Assembly: GCA_965660945.1 (NCBI GenBank)
Contig: CBFIBS010000019.1
Span: forward strand, 1 to 30,307
Length of the DNA: 30,307 nucleotides
From: UBA7985 sp002711265
GTDB taxonomy: Bacteria > Pseudomonadota > Alphaproteobacteria > UBA7985
Direction of reading: 5' to 3'
Position numbers and translations under genes: made by a program. Below the pieces are notes generated by a model. That model worked only from the letters and a program-made list of their open reading frames with translations, was not told the DNA's origin and searched no databases. Positions 16,689-23,951 of this stretch are shown here, in pieces. Numbering within the stretch: position 1 is the stretch's first letter; the number at the start of each line of letters is the position of its first letter.

Positions 16689-16704
16689 GCCCGGTCCGCC
16701 GGGC
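16689..16704 (-). other. Short GC hairpin just upstream of the terminator
   Basis: GCCCGG-TCCG-CCGGGC is a perfect 6-bp stem with a 4-base loop, lying between the rplT stop and the terminator. It may protect the 3' end of the rplT message or help the terminator. No Phe-rich leader peptide is seen between rplT and pheS. Confidence 0.5.
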
Positions 16705-16726
16705 TCAGCTGTGCCTTATGGCTGGG

Positions 16727-17095
16727 TCAGGCTGCTGCCTTTTCCAGCGCTGACTTGGCCTGCGCAACGATCGCTGCGAAGGACTCCGGCTCGCGTGCTG
16801 CGATGTCAGAGAGGACCTTGCGGTCGACTTCGACGCCGGCCTTGTTCAGGCCGTTCATCAGCTGCGAGTAGGTCAGGCCGTTGAGGCGTGCCCCGGCGTT
16901 GATCCGCTGGATCCACAGGCCGCGCATTTGCCGCTTTCTGGTGCGACGGTCGCGGTAGGCGTACTGCAGATCCTTATCAACGCGCTGCTTGGCGCTCTTG
17001 ATCAGGCGGGAACTGGCGCCGCGGGAACCCTTGGCGAGCTTCAGAACCTTCTTGTGCCGGGCGTGGCTGGTGACGCCGCGTTTAACTCGTGCCAT
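16727..17095 (-). CDS. rplT: 50S ribosomal protein L20
   Basis: A 122-residue L20, an early 50S assembly protein and, in enterobacteria, the translational repressor of rpmI-rplT. It begins MARVKRGVTSHARHKKVLK, then AYRDRRTRKRQMRGLWIQRINA and GLTYSQLMNGL, all diagnostic. A very strong ribosome site, GGGAGGT, lies 7 bases before the ATG and overlaps the end of rpmI. Confidence 0.98.
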   Translation of the reverse strand: MARVKRGVTSHARHKKVLKLAKGSRGASSRLIKSAKQRVDKDLQYAYRDRRTRKRQMRGLWIQRINAGARLNGLTYSQLMNGLNKAGVEVDRKVLSDIAAREPESFAAIVAQAKSALEKAAA

Positions 17096-17109
17096 TTTCG
17101 GTGACCTCC

Positions 17110-17364
17110 CTAAGCCTGCGCCGTGGACGCGGCAGTGCGCGCAGCCTTGGACTTGCGGCGCTGCTTGCGGTCGTAGGGCATGTAAACCTTAACGATGCGG
17201 GCGTCGGCGTCGCACATGATGGACGTGCCGCGGGCCTTCCGCTTCATCTTCTGGGGCTTGTTGGTCTGCATGTGGCGCATGAAGGCGTTATTCATGCGTA
17301 CCTTGCCAGACCCGGTCATCCGGAAGCGCTTTTTCGCGCCGGACTTGGTCTTCATCTTCGACAT
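17110..17364 (-). CDS. rpmI: 50S ribosomal protein L35
   Basis: An 84-residue L35. The start MSKMKTKSGAKKRFRMTGSGK is diagnostic, followed by RHMQTNKPQKMKRKARG. The C-terminus has about 18 extra residues (KQRRKSKAARTAASTAQA) compared with the usual 64-66. It sits 14 bases upstream of rplT and is separated from infC by an unusually long 423-base spacer. Confidence 0.95.
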   Translation of the reverse strand: MSKMKTKSGAKKRFRMTGSGKVRMNNAFMRHMQTNKPQKMKRKARGTSIMCDADARIVKVYMPYDRKQRRKSKAARTAASTAQA

Positions 17365-17558
17365 TTCATGGTCTCACTCTGAAAGTGTTGATCGGTGTGC
17401 ATGCAGGCATGTCGATCGGGCCTGACATACAGATTGAAGCCCGTCACACCCTCATGGGCGCATCGGGACTGCTGGCTTCTAAAAGCCTGCGTCGGGCTTG
17501 TCCAGCTTCCCCGGACGCAGGGGAGGGTTTCATCGGATAATGATCGTCGCTGCAACAA
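17365..17558 (-). other. Leader region upstream of rpmI
   Basis: These 194 bases form the rpmI-proximal half of the infC-rpmI spacer. No gene is seen. The region probably holds the rpmI-rplT leader or promoter, but no -35/-10 pair or L20-binding pseudoknot can be assigned by eye. Confidence 0.35.
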
Positions 17559-17756
17559 GGTTGCGCCGACCTTGTCTCGACCGCTTCGCGGTCTTCGCCA
17601 AGGCGTCGCGCATTTTCATAGAAAATGCGGAAAGCGTCAGGCCGCGCGTAGCGCGGCCTGTCCGTTTCATTGCGCGGGGGAGATTTGTAAGCCGCGAAGC
17701 GGCGTCAAATCGAGCACGCAACCGTGAGCCGTGCTCGACGCGCGCTGCCGTCAGCG
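17559..17756. repeat. Array of about six hairpins between infC and rpmI
   Basis: Consecutive palindromes fill this stretch. (1) A compound hairpin, 17561-17612. (2) CGCATTTTC-ATA-GAAAATGCG, 17609-17629. (3) CAGGCCGCGC-GTA-GCGCGGCCTG, 17638-17660. (4) A two-part hairpin, 17682-17711, with outer arms GATTTG/CAAATC and inner GCCGC-GAA-GCGGC. (5) A 9-bp stem, TCGAGCACG/CGTGCTCGA, 17710-17738. (6) CGCTG-CCGT-CAGCG, 17743-17756. Stems 2-5 are exact, several with 3-base loops. Units 1 and 4 carry the same inner hairpin in opposite orientation (loop TTC versus GAA). The arrangement resembles a REP/BIME cluster. No T run follows any of them. Confidence 0.7.
17561..17612 (+). repeat. REP-like palindromic element, copy A
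   Basis: Outer arms TGCGC (562-566) and GCGCA (608-612), then GAC/GTC and CTTG/CAAG, enclose the inner hairpin GACCGC-TTC-GCGGTC (17579-17593). Copy B lies at 25791-25846. Both share TTGCGCCGAC at the left end, a TTC loop and GCCAAG..CGTCGCGCAT at the right end. The inner stems differ in sequence but remain paired. Confidence 0.65.
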
Positions 17757-17787
17757 GCCAATCCCGGACGGGAAAGCGACGCTTGGG

Positions 17788-18336
17788 TCAGGTCGGCTTG
17801 GGCGCGACGATCATCACCATCTGCCGCCCTTCCATTTTCGGATGCGCCTCCAGCTTGACCGCGTCACCCAGCTCTTCCTGCACCCGTTCGAGCACGCGTC
17901 GGCCCAGGTCCTGATGCGCCATTTCCCGGCCACGGAAGCGGATGGTGAACTTCACCTTATCTTCGTTCTCCAGGAACTTGTTCGCGTTGCGCATTTTGGT
18001 CTGATAGTCGTGGTCGTCGATGCCCGGGCGCATCTTGATCTCTTTGAGTTCGACAATCTTCTGGCGCTTGCGGGCCTCGTTGGCCTTTTTCTGCTGCTCG
18101 TATTTGAACTTGCCGAAGTCCATGATCTTGCAGACCGGCGGGTCTACGTTCGGTGACACCTCAACGAGGTCGAGGCCGGCCTCGGCGGCGCGGTCGAGCG
18201 CGTCGCTGGTGCTGATAACGCCGAAGTTGTTGCCTTCATCGTCGATGAGGCGAACATTCGGCACGCGAATATCGCCATTAGAGCGGAACTGATCCTTCTT
18301 GTTGGGCTCTAAGCGAAGCGGTGGACGTGCGATGAT
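17788..18336 (-). CDS. infC: Translation initiation factor IF-3, non-AUG start
   Basis: IF-3 binds the 30S subunit, prevents premature 50S joining and rejects non-standard start codons. The family core is complete: SNGDIRVPNVRLIDDEGNN, AEAGLDLVEVSPNVDPPVCKIMDFGKFKYE, KEIKMRPGIDDHDY and the C-terminal KVKFTIRFRGREMAH. The only in-frame ATG (18399) lies far upstream and overlaps a likely -35 box. Homology suggests the protein begins near ARPPLRLEPNKK. Just before that are ATT (18342), ATC (18336) and ATC (18333), with CAGGG 6 bases before 18336. An AUC or AUU start is therefore most likely, as with the AUU of E. coli infC, which IF-3 uses to repress itself. The exact codon is uncertain. Confidence 0.9.
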   Translation of the reverse strand: MIARPPLRLEPNKKDQFRSNGDIRVPNVRLIDDEGNNFGVISTSDALDRAAEAGLDLVEVSPNVDPPVCKIMDFGKFKYEQQKKANEARKRQKIVELKEIKMRPGIDDHDYQTKMRNANKFLENEDKVKFTIRFRGREMAHQDLGRRVLERVQEELGDAVKLEAHPKMEGRQMVMIVAPKPT

Positions 18337-18371
18337 ACTAATCCCTGCAGTTAAACGAATATGCGTGCCGC

Positions 18372-18399
18372 TGTGTACCTGCGCGCGGACACAGGTCAA
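18372..18399 (-). promoter_or_regulatory. infC: Candidate infC promoter
   Basis: On the minus strand TTGACC (18394-18399) is followed after 16 bases by TACACA (18372-18377). The -35 is good and the -10 weak. Transcription would start about 25-30 bases upstream of the proposed infC start codon, which also argues against the ATG at 18399. Confidence 0.35.
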
Positions 18400-18601
18400 G
18401 CAAATAACACGAACAATCTCAGACGCTAAGCGCCGGAGCGGTCCAAAACGCGACTATTTCGGATTCGTTTGGGTGATTTCCGGTGTTTTGGCCCTGCTTC
18501 GGCTCGATTTTCCTTAAAACACCCGCGATCGAGGGCGATGGAGTACGGAACGCCAGCCAGCACTGCACTGCGCGCCCAACACGGCCCGATCTCGATGCGC
18601 C

Positions 18602-20545
18602 TCAGGCGTACGGCGCGCGCGCCTGCGCCGCGATGGCTTCGAGCGCGTCGTCGAGCGACATCATTTCCTGATCCTTGCCACCGAGGGTTCGCAACGCAAT
18701 GGTCCGCTCGTCCGCTTCCCGGCGGCCGACCACGGCCACCAGCGGTATCTTCTGGTGTGAGTGCTCCCGGACCTTGTAGTTGATCTTCTCGTTGCGCAGG
18801 TCGGAGATGGCGCGGATTCCCTTCGCCCGCAGCGCCTCGACCACTTCTTCGGCGTAGTCGTTGGCGTCGGTGGTAATGGTCGCAACCGCCACCTGGACCG
18901 GTGCCAGCCACAGCGGCAGCTTGCCGGCGTAGTTCTCGATCAGGATCCCGATGAAGCGCTCGAACGAGCCCAGGATTGCCCGGTGCAGCATGACTGGGCG
19001 CTGCTTGGAGCCGTCCTCGGCGATGTAGTTGGCATTCAGGCGTTCGGGCAGGACGAAGTCGACCTGCCAGGTGCCACATTGCCAGTCCCGGCCGATGGCG
19101 TCGCGCAGGACAAACTCCAGCTTGGGCCCGTAGAAGGCACCCTCGCCGGGGTTCATGGTGTAGGGAAGGCCGGCGTCCTCGATGGCCTCGCGCAGCGCGC
19201 CCTCGGCCTTGTCCCAGGTCTCGTCGGTACCCGCCCGTACTTCGGGCCGGTCGGAGAACTTGACCGCGATATCGGTGAAGCCGAAGTCGGCGTAAATGGT
19301 CTGCAGCAGACTGCAGAATTCCTTGGTCTGCTCCGTCACCTGATCCGGGGTGGCGAAGATGTGGGCGTCATCCTGGGTAAAGGCACGCACCCGCATGATC
19401 CCGTGCAGCGACCCGCTGGGCTCGTTGCGGTGGCAGCCTCCGAACTCCGACATCTTCAGCGGCAGGTCGCGGTAGGAGCGGATGCCCTGATTGAAAATCT
19501 GCACGTGACCGGGACAGTTCATCGGCTTGAGTGCGAGAATGCGCTCGTCGGCGCCGGCGTCTTCGTCGGCCGCGTCGCCGGTGGTGAACATGTTCTCGCG
19601 GAACTTGTCCCAGTGGCCGGACTCCTCCCACAGCTTGCGGTCGACCAGCTGCGGGGTCTTAACCTCCTCGTAGCCAGCGTCGTCGAGCCGGTGGCGCATG
19701 TACTTTTCCAGCTCGGTGTAGATCCGCCAGCCCTTGGGGTGCCAGAACACGCCGCCGCGCGCCTCTTCCTGCAGGTGGAACAGGCCCAGTTCCTTGCCGA
19801 GCTTGCGGTGGTCGCGCTTGGCGGCCTCTTCCAGCTGGGTCAGGTGCACGCGCAGGGCCTTGGGGTCTTCGAAGGCTGTACCGTAGATCCGCTGCAGCTG
19901 CTGCCGGCTGCTATCACCGCGCCAGTAGGCACCGGCCACGGAGAGCAACTTGAAGGCTTTGCCGACCATGCCAGTGCTCGGGGCGTGGGGCCCGCGGCAC
20001 AGGTCGATCCAGTCGCCCTGCGTGTAGAGCGTGATGGTCTCGCTCTCGGGCAGATCTTCGATCAGCTCGACCTTGAACTGCTCGCCCTTGGCCTTGAACA
20101 GCGCGATGGCTTCGTCCCGGCTGACCACCTGCCGCTGAAAGGGTGCGTTGCGGGCGATCACCTCGTGCATCTTCGCCTCGATCACCTCGAGGTCGTCGGT
20201 GGTGAAGGGCTCTTCCCGGTAGAAATCGTAGTAAAAGCCGTTTTCGATGGTCGGGCCGATGGTGACCTGAGTGCCGGGAAACAGCTCCTGCACCGCCTCG
20301 GCCAGCACGTGGGCACAGTCGTGGCGGATGATCTCCAGCGCCTCATCGCTGCCCTTGTCGCGCACGATGATCGATAGCGACGCGTCCTCAGTGATCTCCC
20401 GGTCGAGGTCCCAGGTCTGGCCGTCGACGGTGACGGCCAGCGCCTTCTTCGCGAGGCCGGGGGAGATCGACAGGGCGACGTCCATGCCCGTTGTCGGGCC
20501 GTCGTACTGCCGTTTGGCGCCGTCGGGGAGCGTAATTTCAACCAT
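18602..20545 (-). CDS. thrS: Threonyl-tRNA synthetase
   Basis: A 647-residue class II synthetase. It has a TGS domain (about 1-62), then the editing domain with H75, H79 (HDCAH), C183 and H187 (DLCRGPH), the residues that clear mischarged Ser-tRNA-Thr. The catalytic core has the zinc ligands C344 (MNCPGH), H395 and H521, and motif 2 RNEPSGSLHG. The anticodon-binding domain runs from about 540 to the end and includes LPLWLAPVQVAVATIT and LRNEKINYKVREHS. Spacing of the zinc and editing residues matches E. coli ThrRS. It heads the thrS-infC-rpmI-rplT-pheST cluster. Confidence 0.98.
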   Translation of the reverse strand: MVEITLPDGAKRQYDGPTTGMDVALSISPGLAKKALAVTVDGQTWDLDREITEDASLSIIVRDKGSDEALEIIRHDCAHVLAEAVQELFPGTQVTIGPTIENGFYYDFYREEPFTTDDLEVIEAKMHEVIARNAPFQRQVVSRDEAIALFKAKGEQFKVELIEDLPESETITLYTQGDWIDLCRGPHAPSTGMVGKAFKLLSVAGAYWRGDSSRQQLQRIYGTAFEDPKALRVHLTQLEEAAKRDHRKLGKELGLFHLQEEARGGVFWHPKGWRIYTELEKYMRHRLDDAGYEEVKTPQLVDRKLWEESGHWDKFRENMFTTGDAADEDAGADERILALKPMNCPGHVQIFNQGIRSYRDLPLKMSEFGGCHRNEPSGSLHGIMRVRAFTQDDAHIFATPDQVTEQTKEFCSLLQTIYADFGFTDIAVKFSDRPEVRAGTDETWDKAEGALREAIEDAGLPYTMNPGEGAFYGPKLEFVLRDAIGRDWQCGTWQVDFVLPERLNANYIAEDGSKQRPVMLHRAILGSFERFIGILIENYAGKLPLWLAPVQVAVATITTDANDYAEEVVEALRAKGIRAISDLRNEKINYKVREHSHQKIPLVAVVGRREADERTIALRTLGGKDQEMMSLDDALEAIAAQARAPYA

Positions 20546-20637
20546 AATTCTTCACTGACCGGTGCTTGCAGGGGATGCGGATTCAGGGTTTGCGGGTGAA
20601 CCGTCGGGGGACGTTACGTCGAAATGGTCGGATTTCC

Positions 20638-21801
20638 TTACGCAAGTAGCTCATCGTAGATGTCGAAAATCTGACGGGCGGTCTCATCGCGTTTGAAGGT
20701 CCTGAAGGCGTGGACCATGGCGTTGTTTTCCAGCTCGGCCCGTTTTTCAGGCGCCAGCGCCGTGGCCCAGGCCAAGGCCATCCCGAGCGTATCGGCATCG
20801 CCAGGGTCGAACAGGGCCCCGGTCTCGCCCGGATCGATCTGAAACGCCGTCGCGCCATTGTTGGCCCCGAGCACGACCTTGCCCGCCGCCTGACTTTCGG
20901 CGCAGGCGTAGTCGAAGGCGAGGTTGCCGTTCACGGTCGAAATTACGATGTCGCTGAGCTTGTACAGGGTTGCCGGGTCTTCGGTGCCTTCGATGATCCG
21001 CAGGCGGCGCTCAAGGCCCTCGGCTTCGATCCGCTGCATCAGCCGGTAGTGGTAGCGCCGCTCGGACACCCCTACCCCGACGAACAGGCAGACCCAGGTC
21101 TTGTTTTCCAGCGCTCGAAGGGCGTCGATCAGGACGTCGTGCCCGGCGCCCTCCTGCAGCGCAGCGGGGAACAGGATCACCGGGCTCTGCGCGGTGATTT
21201 CCATGTCCCGCACCATCCGGGTCAGGCGCGCCGCGGTCACCACCGAAGGGTGCAGCGCGTTAACCGCGATCCCCGGCGGGATCACGCGCGCGTCGACGGT
21301 GTCGAGATAGCCCGCGCCACCGAGCAGCTCGCGCATGAATTCGGAGACCAGTAGCACCCGGTCGGCTTCGAGAGACTGCACGAGCCCGGGGGTCGGACGA
21401 TCCCCGCGCCGCACCGGCAAGTGGTAGAGGCTGACAACGCGGGGCAGACGGTTTTTGGCCATGGACTTGTTGACCCGAACGGCGGCGTTTTCCCCGTGCG
21501 CGTGCACAAGCTGGGCCTGCCACTGATCGAGCTGGCTGGCGATCTTGCCGGTCGAGCTGCCCATCATGCTGCTCGTGGTCATGTTGATGGTCTCGTGGAT
21601 CACCTCTGCCCGCTCGGCCTCGGCGACCATGCTGCCACCGCCGCTGATAATGCAGGAGGTCCCGCCAAAGCGGCGGATTGCAGCACTCAGATCGAGGGCG
21701 ACCCGGCTGACCGGGCCGGCGTCGAGGGCATCGGTCACCTGCACGATGGCGCGCTGTGCGCCGTCTGCCTTGAGACTGTTCTGTGCCGTCGTTTCGGTCA
21801 T
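20638..21801 (-). CDS. GT4-type (GT-B fold) glycosyltransferase
   Basis: From the ATG at 21801 this encodes 387 residues with a GT-B layout. The N-terminal Rossmann half begins AIVQVTDALDAGPVSRVALDLS, with LVHAHGENAA. The C-terminal half has RVIPPGIAVNALHP, ILFPAALQEGAGHDVLIDAL and the donor-binding FDYACAESQAAGKVVLGANNGA, the E-x7-E-like site of GT4 enzymes. It probably transfers a sugar in envelope polysaccharide or LPS synthesis; the acceptor is unknown. The frame extends upstream to an ATG at 22050, adding 83 Arg/Gln/Pro-rich residues. That would leave only 16 bases before the divergent hydrolase gene, so the shorter start is preferred. Confidence 0.8.
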   Translation of the reverse strand: MTETTAQNSLKADGAQRAIVQVTDALDAGPVSRVALDLSAAIRRFGGTSCIISGGGSMVAEAERAEVIHETINMTTSSMMGSSTGKIASQLDQWQAQLVHAHGENAAVRVNKSMAKNRLPRVVSLYHLPVRRGDRPTPGLVQSLEADRVLLVSEFMRELLGGAGYLDTVDARVIPPGIAVNALHPSVVTAARLTRMVRDMEITAQSPVILFPAALQEGAGHDVLIDALRALENKTWVCLFVGVGVSERRYHYRLMQRIEAEGLERRLRIIEGTEDPATLYKLSDIVISTVNGNLAFDYACAESQAAGKVVLGANNGATAFQIDPGETGALFDPGDADTLGMALAWATALAPEKRAELENNAMVHAFRTFKRDETARQIFDIYDELLA

Positions 21802-22066
21802 GTTCGATCCAACAAACTGTTCCACGTCGACGCCGTTGCCGGCGCTCGGCTCCCTCTTCGGGACTTGCCGCCCCGGCCCCTGGTGCGGTCGACCGGGCTG
21901 GGTCGGACGCCTGACCCCGGTCTCAGGTCCTTGCCGGGTCTGGTTGGTCCTGGCCGGTCCTGTCTCCTTGTTCGGACGGGTCCGATGTGACATCCCTAGG
22001 GTCCGAGATCCCGCTAAGCCACGATTCCGGGAATCGCGCTCAACCGGCACAACGTCGAGACGTATA
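21802..22066. other. Divergent intergenic region, glycosyltransferase / hydrolase
   Basis: These 265 bases lie between the preferred starts of two divergent genes. They contain a perfect 8-bp palindrome, CCCTAGGG (21993-22000), and several GGTCCTG/GGTCCGA-like repeats at about 21920-22005. No promoter can be fixed by eye. Confidence 0.3.
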
Positions 22067-22843
22067 ATGACAGATACGCTAATTCGCCCCGACGGGACAA
22101 GACTGGTCTACAACCGGCTCGCACCACAGGCAGGCCATTCCGGGCCCGGACTGGTGTTTTTGTGTGGCTTCGGCTCGGATATGGAGGGCTCGAAGGCGCT
22201 CTATCTCGAGGCGCTGGCCCGTGAGCGCGGACAGGGCTTCATCCGCTTCGACTACAGCGGCCATGGCCTGTCGGATGGCGATTTTCGCGATGGCACCATC
22301 AGCCGCTGGGCCGAAGACAGCCTTGCGGTGATCGATGCGCTGACCGAGGGGCCGCAGATCCTGATCGGCTCGTCGATGGGGGGCTGGCTGATGCTGCTCG
22401 CCGCGCTGGCCCGGCCCGAACGGATTGCAGGGCTGATCGGCATCGCCGCCGCGCCCGATTTCACCAAACGTCTGCAGTGGCCCAAGCTGACACCCGAGCA
22501 ACAGGCTACGGTGATGGAGCAGGGCTTTGTTCAGGTGCCGTCGAACTACGAAGACGACTATATTTTCACCCGTGTGCTGTTCGAAGACGGCGCGGACAAC
22601 CTGCTGCTCGAAGCGGACATTGACCTCGACCTGCCCGTGATCCTTCTGCAGGGTCAGCAGGACATGGACGTCCCCGAAGAGACGGCTTTCGAGATCGCCC
22701 GGCGCTTGCGCTCGGACGATGTCACCATCGAACTGGTCAAGGCGGCTGATCACCGCTTTTCCGGCCCGGAGGAGCTCAAGCGCCTCGCCCGCGCCGTAGA
22801 CACAATGACGGAGAAATACCGCGATGACAGGTTCCAAAGATAA
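22067..22843 (+). CDS. Alpha/beta hydrolase, ABHD10-like
   Basis: A 258-residue serine hydrolase. The oxyanion region is FLCGFGSDMEGSKA. FDYSGHGLSDG follows, with the nucleophile elbow GSSMGGW (S103). The acid is D199 in QQDMDVP and the His is H229 in ADHRFS, so the triad is complete. The block PQILIGSSMGGWLML and the following ARPERIAGLIGIA closely resemble human ABHD10, a mitochondrial acyl-glucuronide esterase and depalmitoylase. A thioesterase or esterase acting on acylated proteins or small acyl esters is therefore plausible. The start at 22067 is chosen because homology begins there and a GAGA lies upstream. It overlaps the next gene by 20 bases. Confidence 0.85.
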   Translation: MTDTLIRPDGTRLVYNRLAPQAGHSGPGLVFLCGFGSDMEGSKALYLEALARERGQGFIRFDYSGHGLSDGDFRDGTISRWAEDSLAVIDALTEGPQILIGSSMGGWLMLLAALARPERIAGLIGIAAAPDFTKRLQWPKLTPEQQATVMEQGFVQVPSNYEDDYIFTRVLFEDGADNLLLEADIDLDLPVILLQGQQDMDVPEETAFEIARRLRSDDVTIELVKAADHRFSGPEELKRLARAVDTMTEKYRDDRFQR

Positions 22844-23891
22844 GGCGTTACAGGAAAAGGACGCCGACACCGCCCCAGACACAAATGGCGCCGACGCTGC
22901 ACCTCAGCGCCCCAAATACCGTCGCAAAGGCAAGGCGGAGGTTGACGCATCGGCTGGCGTGGACGGGGCCGACACCCCTGAGTCCCCGCCCGCAGAAGCT
23001 GAAAATGCCGGGCTGGTCCACGAGGATGGCGCGGCTGGCGCGGCTGGCGCGGCTGGCGGTGCCGGGGAAAAGACACCCCGCGCCCGGCCTGAAACCAACG
23101 CGCACGACGAGCCGGGCTATAGCCGGATTCTGGGCATGGCGAAGCTGCCGCTGGCGTCGGTGGTGGCGCTGGAAATGCTGTTCGCCGCGGTGCTGAGCTT
23201 GTTGCTGATCGAATACAGCCACCTGCTCGGCCCGCTGGGCCTGATCCTCGTTCCAATCGGGATCTGGTTCGAATGGTTCGATACCTTCTTCCACGAATTC
23301 GGCCACGCGCTGGTGATCGTATTCAGCGCCAGCGAAATCGTGGACTTCCGCCTGAACTGGGACGGCACGGGTAGCGTCAGTTACTACATCAACAGCCCGC
23401 AGTGGCCGATCGCCTGGATCGGCTACGCCATGCCGCCGTTGGTCGGCGCGCTGCTGTACTGGGAAGCCAACGACCGCGGTCTGGCCACGCAGAGTACGCT
23501 GGTCGTGCTCGCGGCTCTGGTCGCGCTGGTGACCTTCGGCCTGCCCAACGAGGAACCGGAGTCGACCTGGACCATTGCTGGCATTCTGATCGTCAGTCTG
23601 CTGCTGCTCGCGCTGATCTGCGCGACCGTGCTCAAGCGCTACTTCCCTGTGGACTGGGTGCAGCGGGTGATGGCGGCAACCATGATCATCGGCGGTACGC
23701 GGTCAGTTACTTACCTGTTTGGGTTCGGCGAGCAATCTGACGCAGCCAGTCTGGCCGAACTGACGGCAGTGCCCGAGGCGTTCTGGGTACTGACCTGGAT
23801 GGTATGGACGGTGCTGTGCGTACTGGTGGTCTTCATCCTCGAGGTCAGGGACCGTAGCAACCGGCAGCGGACGGCGGCTGATGGTGGCTGA
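22824..23891 (+). CDS. M50B-like membrane metalloprotease homologue
   Basis: A 355-residue protein. Residues 1 to about 98 are disordered, rich in Asp/Ala/Pro/Lys, with a GAAGAAGAAGGAG stretch encoded by tandem 9-base repeats near 23030-23061. After this come seven or eight membrane segments. The first helices contain FDTFFHEFGHALVIV with H157-E-x-x-H161, the zinc motif of site-2-protease-like M50 peptidases. The region up to VSYYINSPQWPIAWIGYAMPPLVGALLYW matches the M50B-like pattern, with a Gly/Pro-rich membrane segment after it. Its start lies inside the hydrolase gene, so translation is coupled. The substrate is unknown. A catalytic Asp in a later helix is not clearly identifiable. Confidence 0.75.
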   Translation: MTGSKDKALQEKDADTAPDTNGADAAPQRPKYRRKGKAEVDASAGVDGADTPESPPAEAENAGLVHEDGAAGAAGAAGGAGEKTPRARPETNAHDEPGYSRILGMAKLPLASVVALEMLFAAVLSLLLIEYSHLLGPLGLILVPIGIWFEWFDTFFHEFGHALVIVFSASEIVDFRLNWDGTGSVSYYINSPQWPIAWIGYAMPPLVGALLYWEANDRGLATQSTLVVLAALVALVTFGLPNEEPESTWTIAGILIVSLLLLALICATVLKRYFPVDWVQRVMAATMIIGGTRSVTYLFGFGEQSDAASLAELTAVPEAFWVLTWMVWTVLCVLVVFILEVRDRSNRQRTAADGG

Positions 23892-23911
23892 CTGAACCCG
23901 TTGGGCCGCCG

Positions 23912-23933
23912 CCGCAGCCTGTCTTGGCTGCGG
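23912..23933. terminator. Hairpin between convergent M50B-like and SDR genes
   Basis: CCGCAGCC (23912-23919) and GGCTGCGG (23926-23933) form a perfect 8-bp stem with a 6-base loop, centred in the 60-base gap between convergent stop codons. No T run is present. Position and symmetry suggest a bidirectional terminator. Confidence 0.5.
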
Positions 23934-23951
23934 GTCAGTCTCACCCCCGGC

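Noticed and set aside
17788..18399. infC starting at the ATG at 18399
   Set aside because: The added 21 residues have no IF-3 homology, and the codon overlaps a likely -35 box.
18761..20377. Long plus-strand open frame opposite thrS
   Set aside because: It is a mirror of the thrS coding frame with no domain features.
21545..22066. Extended N-terminus for the ABHD10-like hydrolase
   Set aside because: The extension runs antisense to the glycosyltransferase and lies before the homologous start; ATG 22067 fits the family.
23030..23061. Tandem 9-base repeats (GGCTGGCGC type)
   Set aside because: They encode a Gly/Ala linker inside the M50B-like protein; simple slippage explains them.
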